Shown here: piece by piece, positions 42,958 to 52,224 of the stretch | Numbering within the stretch: the first letter of the stretch is position 1 | Layout of the letters: each line of letters begins with the position of its first letter | Assembly: GCA_964440525.1 (NCBI GenBank) | Contig: CAYTTC010000016.1 | Span: forward strand, 1 to 54,719 | Length of the DNA stretch: 54,719 bases | Direction of reading: 5' to 3' | Origin: DASWJZ01 sp964440525 | Lineage (GTDB): Bacteria > Pseudomonadota > Alphaproteobacteria > Rhizobiales > Afifellaceae | Notes under the pieces: generated by a model | What the model saw: the letters and a program-made list of their open reading frames with translations, nothing else | What the model was told of the DNA's origin: nothing | Databases searched by the model: none | Made by a program: the position numbers and the translations under genes

Positions 42958-43905
42958 CTAGCGCTCAAGGAAACGGGAGACGGTGCGTACTTCACCGAGG
43001 ATCCCCCGCGGCCGGAGCAGGAGGACTGCGGAGAGAGCCACGCCGATCGCAACGATCTGGAGCGCGGCGCTACGCGCCTGGAGGTCGGTTGGAACGACCG
43101 ACGCAACCAACGCGCCGGAGAGCGTCCAAAATCCCCAGACGACGACCGCACCGAGGAGCGCGCCGCGATTGTTGCCGGAGCCGCCGATGATGAGCATCGC
43201 CCAGACCTGGAACGTGAGGGCGGAGAGGTAGTTTTCGGGTGCGATGAAACCGATGAAGTGACCTTGCATCGCGCCGGCGAGCCCCAAAATCGCGCTGCCG
43301 AGCACAAAGGCCTGCAGGCGGTAGAGGAAGGGGTTCTTGCCGAGCTCGATCGCGGCTGCCTCGTCCTCACGAATGCCCCTCAGCACGCGTCCCCACGGAC
43401 TGCGGATCAGCCGCTCCAGCGCCCAATAGACGGCAATCGTGACGGTCGCGACGAGTGCGAGATTGGCGAGGTTGAAGGACAGCGCATTCCCCTGCAGCGG
43501 CGCGAAGGGGCGGGGGATGAAGCCGATGCCGAAGGGGCCGCCGGTCAGGCCCTGGAGGTTGAGCGCGAGAAGCTGGATGCAGACCGCCACGCCGAATGTC
43601 GCGATCGCGAGATAGTCGGTCCGGAGGCGCAGCGTGACCGCACCGATCAGCGCCGCGGCGAGACCGGACGCAGCCATTGCCCCGAGCCACCCGACGGCGA
43701 TCGGCATCTCGAACCCGCCGAGCCGTCCGGCCGTCTCGGGTGTCGTCAGCAGCGCGGACGTATAGGCGCCGATCGCCGCGAAGCCGGCGACGCCGACATT
43801 GAAGAGCCCCGTCTGTCCCCATTGCAGATTGAGGCCGAGGCAGAAAATGCCGTAGATCAGCGCTGTCGCCAGGAAGAACGCTCCGTAGCCGAGAAGGTCG
43901 AGCAT
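42958..43905 (-). CDS. livM: Branched-chain amino acid type ABC permease LivM
   Basis: Permease of a hydrophobic or polar amino-acid importer. From ATG 43905 it has 315 residues and eight or more hydrophobic helices, with the family runs LNLQWGQTGLFNVG near 25-38 and DYLAIATFGVAV near 100-111, plus GGSGNNRG near the end. It is last in livG-livF-livH-livM; its start overlaps the livH stop by one base. Real substrate unknown: LIV-type systems carry many amines and acids. The other enzymes in the locus suggest an amino acid or amine. Confidence 0.93.
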   Translation of the reverse strand: MLDLLGYGAFFLATALIYGIFCLGLNLQWGQTGLFNVGVAGFAAIGAYTSALLTTPETAGRLGGFEMPIAVGWLGAMAASGLAAALIGAVTLRLRTDYLAIATFGVAVCIQLLALNLQGLTGGPFGIGFIPRPFAPLQGNALSFNLANLALVATVTIAVYWALERLIRSPWGRVLRGIREDEAAAIELGKNPFLYRLQAFVLGSAILGLAGAMQGHFIGFIAPENYLSALTFQVWAMLIIGGSGNNRGALLGAVVVWGFWTLSGALVASVVPTDLQARSAALQIVAIGVALSAVLLLRPRGILGEVRTVSRFLER

Positions 43906-44806
43906 CAGTCGCGCGTCCCGAAGAGGCCGGTCGGTCTGACCAGAAGCACGGCGATGAGGATCAGGAAAGCGACCGCGGCGCGGAACTCGGCGCCAACGAA
44001 ATGCACCGCCCCCGACTGCGCGACACCTACGATAAGCCCGCCCAGAACGGCGCCCGGCACGCTGCCGATGCCCCCGAGGATCGCCGCGGAAAAGAGCGGC
44101 AGCAGAAGATCGAAGCCCATATACGGCCTGACCTGCACCGTGATGCCGGCCATTACCCCCGCCGCGCAGGCGAGCGCGCCGCCGATCAGCCACGTCGCGC
44201 GGATGACGCGGCCGACATCGATGCCGACCACTTCCGCGAGCGCCGGGCTCTCCGAGACCGCGCGCATGGCGCGGCCGATCCCGGTGCGCGTCATGACGAG
44301 GTGCATGAGCGTGACGAGGAGCGCGGTCAGAGCGAGCATCGCCATCTGGTCGGGTGTGGCGCGAACCCCAAGGCCGAGCGGAACGGCGAACTGGATTGCG
44401 CGGCTGAAATAGGTGGGCTGCGAGCTGAAGGCGAATTCGAGCAGGCTCCTAAGAGCCATCGCGGCTCCGAAGCTCGCGATCACCAGCGTGATCGCCGTGC
44501 CGTGCCGCCGCAAGCGCTTGAAAAGCAGCGCGTCGAGCGCGACCGCCAAGAGTCCCGTCAGGATCATCGCAAGGACGCTCGCCAGCAGTACCCGCCAGCC
44601 GAAGGAGAAGGGGCCTAGCGGCACGTCTCGCCCGGCGAAAAAGCCGACCGCCCCGGTAAGCGCGAGCGCGGCATAAGCGCCCCAGGAGGTGAATTCGCCG
44701 TGCGCGAAATTGGCGAAGCGAAGGATGGAATAGGTGAGCGTGACGCCGATCGCGCCGAGCCCGATCATGCTGCCGATCAGCAGGCCATCGGCAATGAACT
44801 GCAGGC

Positions 44807-44810
<4 letters not shown>
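43905..44810 (-). CDS. livH: Branched-chain amino acid type ABC permease LivH
   Basis: Second permease subunit, 301 residues from ATG 44810 (MSLQFIADGLLIG). It has eight hydrophobic helices, the start run SMIGLGAIGVTLTYSILRFANFAHGEF typical of LivH (given as GVTLTYSILRFANFAHGEF), and a C-terminal LVRPTGLFG that is almost diagnostic. Its start overlaps the livF stop by four bases. Confidence 0.94.
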
Positions 44811-45555
<745 letters not shown>

Positions 45556-45559
<4 letters not shown>

Positions 45560-46323
45560 GCGGCGGCGCCGCCGAGAAATGCCTCGATGACGCGCGGATC
45601 GTGGCTGACCTCCGCCGGCGTCCCCTCGCACATGATGCGCCCGCCCGCCATCACCAGCACACGCCGGCACAGTCTCGAGACGAGGTCCATGTTGTGCTCG
45701 ATGATGAGGAACGTGACGCCGCGCCGGTTGATCTCGGCGATCTTCGCGATAATGACCTCGAGCAGGGTCGGATTGACGCCGGCCGCGGGCTCGTCGAGCA
45801 GGATAATCTCGGGGTCGGCCATGAGGATGCGCGCCAGCTCCAGGAGCTTTCGCTGACCGCCCGAAAGGATTCGCGCCGGCTCGCGCGCCAGCCCTCCGAG
45901 TGTGACGAGCGCGAGCAGCGACATTGCCCTTTCAACGTTGCGGCGCTCTTCGACGGCCACGCGGCCGGGCAAGAACCAGTTCGGCAAGATGCGCTCGCCG
46001 GTCTGTCGCTGCGCGGCGAAGAGCACGTTCTCCAGCACTGTCATTCCGGCGAACGGGCGCGGGATCTGGAACGTGCGGCCGAGGCCGAGGCGGATGCGCG
46101 TATGCGGCGGCGTCTTCTCGATCGGCTCGCCGTTCAGGACGATCCGGCCGCCGCTCGGCCTCAGGCTGCCGGCGATCAGGTTGAACATCGTGGTTTTGCC
46201 GGCACCATTCGGGCCGATCAGCCCGACGATCTCGCCGCGCTCGACGGAAGCGGAGACACCGTCGACAGCCATCATGCCGCCGAAGGATTTCGAGACCGCG
46301 CGAACCTCGAGCATGCGCCCCAT
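45556..46323 (-). CDS. livG: Branched-chain amino acid type ABC ATPase LivG
   Basis: ATPase of 255 residues; Walker A GPNGAGKTT at 37-45, signature LSGGQRKLLELARIL, Walker B IILLDEPAAGVNP, then IEHNMDLV. The LivG-type insertion after the Q loop (ILPNWFLPGR) is present. ATG 46323 is preferred; ATG 46314 is the alternative. First gene of the minus-strand transporter unit, divergent from the TIGR04076 gene. It is about 2 kb from the separate binding-protein gene on the other strand. Confidence 0.93.
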
Positions 46324-46440
46324 TGCCTTTTGACATCGCCGATCGGATTCGACGCGATGGTGTGAATTGCGGCGGGACTTGTTATCATAAGCCTTGATAG
46401 GCACACCACATTTCCACGTTTGCGGAGCTTGGGGGCAGAA

Positions 46441-46800
46441 ATGACCAGCTCGGAGGGCGACAGCTTCGTGCTCCACGATCTCAAGGTCGAGGTGGTGGCG
46501 CCACCGGGCGCGAAGATCTATTGCGGCGCAAAGGCGGGCGACTATTTCGAGCTGAAGGGCGAAATGCTCTTTCTTCCGCCAGGGCAGGGCTTTTCGATCT
46601 ACTCGCTCGCGGCGCTCCTGCCGCTGCTCCCGGCCAAGCAGCGGCCGACGCATCCGAACGACTGGATGTCGACCGACGCCGAGGTGGCTTGTCCCGATCC
46701 GAACTGCCCAACGCGCTTCCGCATCACCCGCACCGGCGAGCGGCGGTTCTCGCACGCAGAAACCACGGCGGTGCCACTGCCGACGGAGCGGGGACGCTGA
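46441..46800 (+). CDS. TIGR04076 family protein
   Basis: A 119-residue protein close to TIGR04076 proteins: PPGQGFSIYSLAALLPLLPAKQRP near 51-74 (given as PPGQGFSIYSLAALLPLL), WMSTDAEVACPDPNC and SHAETT near the end. Two Cys in CPDPNC may bind a metal. The family has no established enzyme activity and is often near oxidoreductase or catabolic genes. Its TGA overlaps the ATG of the aldo/keto reductase by one base. First gene of the plus-strand unit, divergent from livG. Confidence 0.8.
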   Translation: MTSSEGDSFVLHDLKVEVVAPPGAKIYCGAKAGDYFELKGEMLFLPPGQGFSIYSLAALLPLLPAKQRPTHPNDWMSTDAEVACPDPNCPTRFRITRTGERRFSHAETTAVPLPTERGR

Positions 46801-47855
46801 TGCCGGTTGAGCGCTTTTCCCTTCGCCCGGGCTACGAGATCTCGCGCGTCATCAGGGGCGGCTGGCAGCTGGCGGGCGGCCACGGGAGTTTCGATCGCAG
46901 CGAAGCAGTGGCCGACCTCGCAGCCTATTGCGAGGCAGGCATCGTCACCTTCGATTGCGCCGACATCTATACCGGTGTCGAAGAGCTGATCGGCGATTTT
47001 CGGGCCGAGTATGCGCGGCGCCACGGCCAAGAGGCGTTGAAGCAGGTGAAGGTCCACACGAAGTTCGTGCCCGACCTCGACGTTCTTTCCCACCTCGACC
47101 GTGCGCATGTCCGCGCCGTCATCGAGCGCTCGCTCCGGCGTCTGCGCTGCGAGCGGCTCGACCTCGTGCAGTTCCACTGGTGGGACTACGACGTGCCCGG
47201 CTGCATCGAAGCCGGGCTGTGGCTCGAAGAGCTTCGCGCCGAAGGCAAGATCGCGCTCCTCGGCGGCACGAATTTCGACACGCCGCACACGGCAGCGCTG
47301 GTCGCCGCGGGCGTGCCTCTCGCCAGCATGCAGGTGCAATATTCGCTGCTCGACGCAAGACCCGAGAACGGGCTTGTGGAAGCGTGCCGGCGGCACGCCA
47401 TCCACCTTCTCTGCTACGGCACGGTGGCGGGCGGCTTTTTGAGCGACGCCTGGCTCGGCCGGCCGGAGCCCAGGCCACCTTTCGAGAACCGCTCGCTCAC
47501 CAAATACAAGCTGGTCATCGACGATTTCTGCGGCTGGGATCTTTTTCAGGCGCTGCTTCAGACGCTGCGCCGCATCGCCGAGCGCCACGGCACGGATATC
47601 GCGACCGTGGCCAGCCGCGCCATGCTCGATCGTCCGATGGTAGCGGGCGTGATCGTCGGTGCCCGCAACCGGTCGCATCTCGCCGCGAATATCGGCATCT
47701 CGGATTGCACTCTCACGGATGCCGATCACGCCGAGATCGCCGCGGTGCTGAGAGAGCGCAAAGGTCCGGAGGGCGATACGTTCGCCCTGGAGCGCGACCG
47801 AACCGGCCCGCACGGCGCGATCATGAAATACAATTTGAGCCGGCAGGTAGCATGA
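46800..47855 (+). CDS. Aldo/keto reductase
   Basis: A 351-residue NADPH-dependent carbonyl or imine reductase. The catalytic tetrad is D52, Y57, K88 and H126, in the runs FDCADIY, VHTKF and VQFHWW. The C-terminal half shares CYGTVAGGFLSD, WDLFQALL and VIVGARNRSH with the reductase part of the 49652-51169 gene, so the two arose by duplication. ATG 46800 overlaps the upstream stop (TGATG), and the end overlaps the next gene (ATGA). Confidence 0.9.
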   Translation: MPVERFSLRPGYEISRVIRGGWQLAGGHGSFDRSEAVADLAAYCEAGIVTFDCADIYTGVEELIGDFRAEYARRHGQEALKQVKVHTKFVPDLDVLSHLDRAHVRAVIERSLRRLRCERLDLVQFHWWDYDVPGCIEAGLWLEELRAEGKIALLGGTNFDTPHTAALVAAGVPLASMQVQYSLLDARPENGLVEACRRHAIHLLCYGTVAGGFLSDAWLGRPEPRPPFENRSLTKYKLVIDDFCGWDLFQALLQTLRRIAERHGTDIATVASRAMLDRPMVAGVIVGARNRSHLAANIGISDCTLTDADHAEIAAVLRERKGPEGDTFALERDRTGPHGAIMKYNLSRQVA

Positions 47856-48277
47856 GTGATGCCGCTCCGATCGCGGAACTGGCGTGGCGCGAGGTCGTCG
47901 CGCTGCACCAGTTCTTCGAGGCTTGGTTCCGCGCAGACGGAGGCGCGCCTGACTTCGCGTCGTGCGAGAGGGCCCTGTCGGCGGAATTCCGCATGGTGGC
48001 GCCGAACGGTGAGGTGCATGACCGCGACACGGTGATCGAGCGCCTCAGGCGGGCGCTTGGGACCTTTCCGAGCGACTTCCGCATCGTGGTGATCGATCCG
48101 GCCGCAATCTGGGCGAGCGACCGCGCGGTCTTGCTGGAATACACCGAGGAACAGTATCGTGATGGACTGTCGACACGCAGGCGGTCGACCGCGTTTTTCC
48201 TCGCCAGTCCGACATCGCCGCGCGGCGTGGAATGGCGCCATCTGCAGGAAACGTGGATGGAAGCGGCCCATGAATGA
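47852..48277 (+). CDS. SnoaL/NTF2-like protein
   Basis: A 141-residue protein with an NTF2-like fold pattern: N-terminal helices (VVALHQFFEAWFRADGG), then strands with the run FRMVAPNGEVHDRDTVIE and a C-terminal VEWRHLQETWM. Members of this fold act as isomerases, hydratases or ligand-binding subunits. It overlaps the aldo/keto reductase by four bases, and the binding-protein gene begins about 40 bases after it. Its action is not known. Confidence 0.68.
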   Translation: MSDAAPIAELAWREVVALHQFFEAWFRADGGAPDFASCERALSAEFRMVAPNGEVHDRDTVIERLRRALGTFPSDFRIVVIDPAAIWASDRAVLLEYTEEQYRDGLSTRRRSTAFFLASPTSPRGVEWRHLQETWMEAAHE

Positions 48278-48314
48278 ACACGCATGGTCCAGTCCGGACC
48301 AGGGAGGAATTGTA

Positions 48315-49577
48315 ATGAGCAAGCGTATTTTGGCCATGTCGGCCGCGGCCGCCCTGATGACGATGGCGGGCCTCGCGCACGCCCAGGATTGCGAGATCAC
48401 GGTCGGGCTCGTCATGGAGCTGACCGGGCCCGCAGGCGAATACGGCCAGGCCGGCGCGAAATCCGTCGAGATGGCGTTTCGGGACCTGAACGATGCAGGC
48501 GGTGTGAACGGGTGCAAGCTCGTGACCGACACGCGCGACTCGCAGAGCCAGGGAAACGTCGCCGTCGACGCCGCGACCCAGCTGGTTCAGGTGACGAAGG
48601 TGCCTGTCGTCATCGGCGGCATCATCTCGTCGGTATCGATCCCGATCCTCACGTCGGTCACCGGCCCGGCCGGAATTGTGCAGGTTTCGCCAGCCTCATC
48701 GTCGCCGACGCTGACAGCGCTCGGCCGGGACGGCAAAACGAACGGCGTCTTCTTCCGCACTATCACGTCGGATGCGCTGCAGGGCACGGCCGCGGCGAAA
48801 TACGCGCTGGACCAGGGCCTGAAGAAGCTTTCGATCATCCACGTCAACAACGACTTCGGCGTCAACATGCTCGCCGAGTTCCGCAAGGCCTATGAGGCGC
48901 TCGGTGGCGCGGTCGTGTCGGTCACGCCCTACAACGAGAACCAGGCGAGCTATCAGGCCGAAGTGACCGCCGCGCTGGAGGGCGCCCCCGACGCGCTTTA
49001 TCTCGTGAGCTATCCGGTCGATGGCGCGACGATCGCGCGGCAATGGATCTCGCAGGGCGGGCCGCAGAAATTCCTGTTGAACGACGGCATGAACAGCGCC
49101 GACTTCATCACAAACGTCGGAGCGGAATATCTGAACGACGCCTTCGGCACGTCCTCCGGAACCAGTGCGACCGCGTCGACCGAGTATTTCAACGCCAACT
49201 ACAAGGCGTTCTCCAGCATCGAGCCGAGCGCTCCGGCGGCGGACCGTTCCTATGACGCGGGTGCGATCGTCGGACTTGCCATCGCGCAGGCGGGCTCGGC
49301 GGAACCGGCCGCTATCAAGGATGCGATCCGCAAGGTGCTCGACCCGAACGGAACCGTCATCTACGCGGGCAAGGACGAGTTCGCGAAGGCGCTGCAGCTC
49401 ATCAAGGACGGCAAGCCGATCAAATATGAAGGCGTGATCGGCCCGATCCAATTCGACGAATTCGGGGACATCACCGGTCCGTTCCGGCTCTGGAGGATTC
49501 AGAACGGAGAAGTCACCACGGTCAGCGAGATGTCCACTGCGGATGTGGATGCGATCAAGGCGAAGATCGGCCAATAG
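48315..49577 (+). CDS. livK: Branched-chain amino acid type ABC substrate-binding protein
   Basis: Periplasmic receptor for the LivGFHM importer. The 420-residue protein has a signal peptide (1-23, ending GLAHA) and a Venus-flytrap fold with VGLVMELTGPAGEYGQ near 30-45 and the later segment DYDAG-like SYDAGAIVGLAIA near 315-327. ATG 48315 with AGGGAGGAA upstream is used. It lies on the opposite strand from the permease genes, an arrangement found in some LIV loci. Substrate unknown; it may be an amine or amino acid handled by the adjacent enzymes. Confidence 0.92.
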   Translation: MSKRILAMSAAAALMTMAGLAHAQDCEITVGLVMELTGPAGEYGQAGAKSVEMAFRDLNDAGGVNGCKLVTDTRDSQSQGNVAVDAATQLVQVTKVPVVIGGIISSVSIPILTSVTGPAGIVQVSPASSSPTLTALGRDGKTNGVFFRTITSDALQGTAAAKYALDQGLKKLSIIHVNNDFGVNMLAEFRKAYEALGGAVVSVTPYNENQASYQAEVTAALEGAPDALYLVSYPVDGATIARQWISQGGPQKFLLNDGMNSADFITNVGAEYLNDAFGTSSGTSATASTEYFNANYKAFSSIEPSAPAADRSYDAGAIVGLAIAQAGSAEPAAIKDAIRKVLDPNGTVIYAGKDEFAKALQLIKDGKPIKYEGVIGPIQFDEFGDITGPFRLWRIQNGEVTTVSEMSTADVDAIKAKIGQ

Positions 49578-49596
49578 CTCCTGCCGAGGATCGTCG

Positions 49597-49621
49597 AGGC
49601 GCCGCCGGCTAGGCGGCGCCT
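49597..49621 (+). terminator. Strong GC hairpin after binding-protein gene
   Basis: Perfect 10-bp stem AGGCGCCGCC/GGCGGCGCCT with loop GGCTA, 20 bases after livK and 31 before the next gene. It has no long T-run. In transporter operons such hairpins often raise the level of binding-protein mRNA compared with downstream genes; this is inferred. Confidence 0.6.
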
Positions 49622-49651
49622 CATTCGCATAAGGCAAGTCCCGGACAGACG

Positions 49652-51169
49652 ATGCCCGTTTCCGCACCCGAGCGCATTGAGCTCGCCCCCGGCCTGGAGA
49701 TCAGCCGCATCGTCACCGGGCTGTGGCAGGTGGCCGATATGGAGCGCGGCGGACGCGCTCTCGACCTCGATGCAGCGGCGGCCGAGATGGTGCGCTATGC
49801 GGAAGCCGGTTTTGACACCTTCGACATGGCCGACCACTACGGCAGCGCCGAAGACATAACGGGCCGCTTCAACAGCCTCGTCGCCGCCGGCAAGGTGGCG
49901 CGGCTGGGGAGGAGCGGCGCGGCCGCCTTCACCAAGTGGTGCCCCACGCCAGGGGCAATGACGAAAGATGTCGTGCGGGCGGCGGTCGAGCGAAGCCTCG
50001 CCCGTTTGCAGTCTCCAAGGATCGATCTGCTGCAGCTTCACTGGTGGACCTTCGAGCACCCCGCTTACATCGACGCGATGCGGGAGCTCGGCGCGCTCCA
50101 GGATGAAGGGCTGATCCGACATCTCGGGGTCACCAATTTCGATACCGATCACCTGCGCGTGCTCGTGAAGCAGGGTATTCGCGTCGCATCCAATCAGGTC
50201 TCGTTCTCGCTGCTCGATCGACGGGCTAGCGAGGACATGACCGCCTTCTGCCTCGCGAACGACATCAAGCTTCTCGCCTACGGCACGCTCGCCGGCGGCC
50301 TTCTATCGGAGAAGTGGCTGGATCGGCCGGCATCGGCCACCGCGGGCATCACGGACTGGAGCAAGAGCAAGTACAGGCGTTTCATCGGTCAGATCGGTGG
50401 CTGGGATGTGTTTCAGGGAATCCTCCGTGCGCTCGCCTCCGTGGCGGGGAAGCACCACGTTTCGATCGCGAATGTCGCGACGCGCTGGGTGCTCGACCAG
50501 CCGGCGGTCGCCGCCGTCATTGTCGGCGCGCGGCTCGGCGAAAGCGAGCACCGCTCCGATAACCTCCGCGCCTTCGCTTTTTCGCTCGATGACGGCGACC
50601 GCCGGCTGATTGCGGCCGCGCTCGCGACGACGCTGCGCATCCCAGGCGACTGCGGCGACGAGTATCGGCGGGCCCCCTATCTTACGGCATCGGGGGACCT
50701 CAGCCACCACCTCGAGGACGTTCCGCAATTCTACAAGCCCACGCCAACGCCGGGTCAACCCTCACGCCTTCGCGTCGATAGCGGCAGCGTCTGGGAGGGT
50801 ATTTGCGGATACAGCCGTGCGGTTCGGATCGGCGATCGCATCCTCGTGAGCGGCACGACGGCGACCCATGGCAGCGGTGAGATTGTTTGCAAAGGCGATC
50901 CACATGGGCAGACCGTCTACATTCTGGACAAAATCGCCGCCAGCATCCGGGCGCTCGGCGGCAGTCTCGAGGATGTCGTGCGCACTCGCATCTACATGCG
51001 CGACATCACCAAGTGGGAGCCGGTCGCGCGCGTACACGGCCGATTTTTCTCAGTCGCACGGCCAGTCAACACGCTCATCGAGATTTCCGATCTCGTCGGC
51101 GAATACGACGTCGAGATCGAAGCGGAAGCTGTTCTGGATGCGAAACCTCAGCCTGGCACAGGCGGCTGA
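49652..51169 (+). CDS. Aldo/keto reductase fused to RidA domain
   Basis: A 505-residue two-domain protein. Residues 10-335 are an aldo/keto reductase with tetrad D58, Y63, K95 and H130. After a linker rich in Pro and Ser (360-380), residues about 385-500 form a RidA-fold domain with a strand VSGTTATHG near 402 and the RTRIYMRDITKW segment near 450, which keeps the Arg expected in active RidA. The fusion suggests that an unstable imine or enamine made nearby is hydrolysed and the carbonyl reduced in one step. It is the last gene of the plus-strand unit and is convergent with the OCD gene. Confidence 0.9.
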   Translation: MPVSAPERIELAPGLEISRIVTGLWQVADMERGGRALDLDAAAAEMVRYAEAGFDTFDMADHYGSAEDITGRFNSLVAAGKVARLGRSGAAAFTKWCPTPGAMTKDVVRAAVERSLARLQSPRIDLLQLHWWTFEHPAYIDAMRELGALQDEGLIRHLGVTNFDTDHLRVLVKQGIRVASNQVSFSLLDRRASEDMTAFCLANDIKLLAYGTLAGGLLSEKWLDRPASATAGITDWSKSKYRRFIGQIGGWDVFQGILRALASVAGKHHVSIANVATRWVLDQPAVAAVIVGARLGESEHRSDNLRAFAFSLDDGDRRLIAAALATTLRIPGDCGDEYRRAPYLTASGDLSHHLEDVPQFYKPTPTPGQPSRLRVDSGSVWEGICGYSRAVRIGDRILVSGTTATHGSGEIVCKGDPHGQTVYILDKIAASIRALGGSLEDVVRTRIYMRDITKWEPVARVHGRFFSVARPVNTLIEISDLVGEYDVEIEAEAVLDAKPQPGTGG

Positions 51170-51204
51170 TAGTCTCTTTCCTGCCGTTCGGCGAGTTCGG
51201 TGCC

Positions 51205-52224
51205 TCAAGCGAAACGAAGTCTGGTCCCGATACCCAGCGCCTCGGCTTTTTGCAGCACGGAGTGGCCGAGCGCGATGTCGCTAAGCGACAGACCGCGGTG
51301 CCAGAAGAGGATCGTTTCCTCCGCGCGCTCGCGGCCGGGCTTTTTTCCGGCGACGATCTGGCCGAGCTCGGCGTGCAGCGTTTCTTCCGAAAGCTTTCCG
51401 GTTTCGACGTGGCGGCGAAGCGCGCCGAATTTTCCCTGCCGGCACTGACCCCAGTCGTCGACGACGATCTTGTCCATGATGTCGGTCAGCGACAGTTCTA
51501 CGGCGCTCATCGTGCCGTAGGGCACGACGAAGGCGGAGCGCTTGATCCATCCGGTTTTCAGCAGCGGCTCGGGCGCGGCGAGCCGCGACGCCTCGACAAC
51601 GATGTCGGCGCCCTCCACGCATTCCCGCCATGTCGCAACAGCACGGACTTCTCGGCCGAGATCCGCCGAAAGCCGCGCGGCGAATTGATTGCGGCTTTCA
51701 GGCCGGCGGGAATGGACGCGGATTTCGTCGAAGCGGAACAGGCGATCGAGCAGGCGCACGTTCCAGTACGCCGTGCCGCGCGCGCCGATATGACCGAGCA
51801 CCTTGCTGTCCTTGCGGGCGAGGTGTTTTGCGCCGAGCGCCGTCATGGCGCCGGTGCGCATTTCGGTGATGGCGGTGGCGTCGAGGATCGCCCGCGGCAT
51901 GCCGGTTTCGGGGTCGAACAGATTGAGCAGCGCCATTTCCGACGGCAGGCCGCGTTTGTAGTTGTCGACGAAGTCGCCGACGATCTTCACGCCGGCGAGG
52001 CGCAGCGGCGCGATGTAACCGCGCAGCACGTTGAAATGGCCGTCGAAGGCCGGGCCCGGCACAAGATGCACGCGCGGCTCGACGACGGTTTTGCCCTGCC
52101 CTTGCGCCAAAAGACCTGCCTCGACCGCATTCAGAATTTCCTGGTCAGTGATTTTCAGGCGCTCGATGTCGAGGCCATTCAGCCAGGTGAGATGGATCGG
52201 CTCAGCGGGGCTGACTCCTGTCAT
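51205..52224 (-). CDS. Ornithine cyclodeaminase/mu-crystallin family protein
   Basis: A 339-residue NAD(P)-dependent protein of a family that includes ornithine cyclodeaminase, alanine dehydrogenase and ketimine reductase. Visible features are the substrate-side GDFVDNYKRGLPSEMALLNL near 78-97 (Lys and neighbouring residues) and the Rossmann loop GHIGARGTA near 146-154, a GxGxxA/G variant. The product could be an imino acid, an amino acid or ammonia. It overlaps the lyase-like gene by four bases (ATGA), so the two are translated together. Precise reaction unknown. Confidence 0.87.
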   Translation of the reverse strand: MTGVSPAEPIHLTWLNGLDIERLKITDQEILNAVEAGLLAQGQGKTVVEPRVHLVPGPAFDGHFNVLRGYIAPLRLAGVKIVGDFVDNYKRGLPSEMALLNLFDPETGMPRAILDATAITEMRTGAMTALGAKHLARKDSKVLGHIGARGTAYWNVRLLDRLFRFDEIRVHSRRPESRNQFAARLSADLGREVRAVATWRECVEGADIVVEASRLAAPEPLLKTGWIKRSAFVVPYGTMSAVELSLTDIMDKIVVDDWGQCRQGKFGALRRHVETGKLSEETLHAELGQIVAGKKPGRERAEETILFWHRGLSLSDIALGHSVLQKAEALGIGTRLRFA

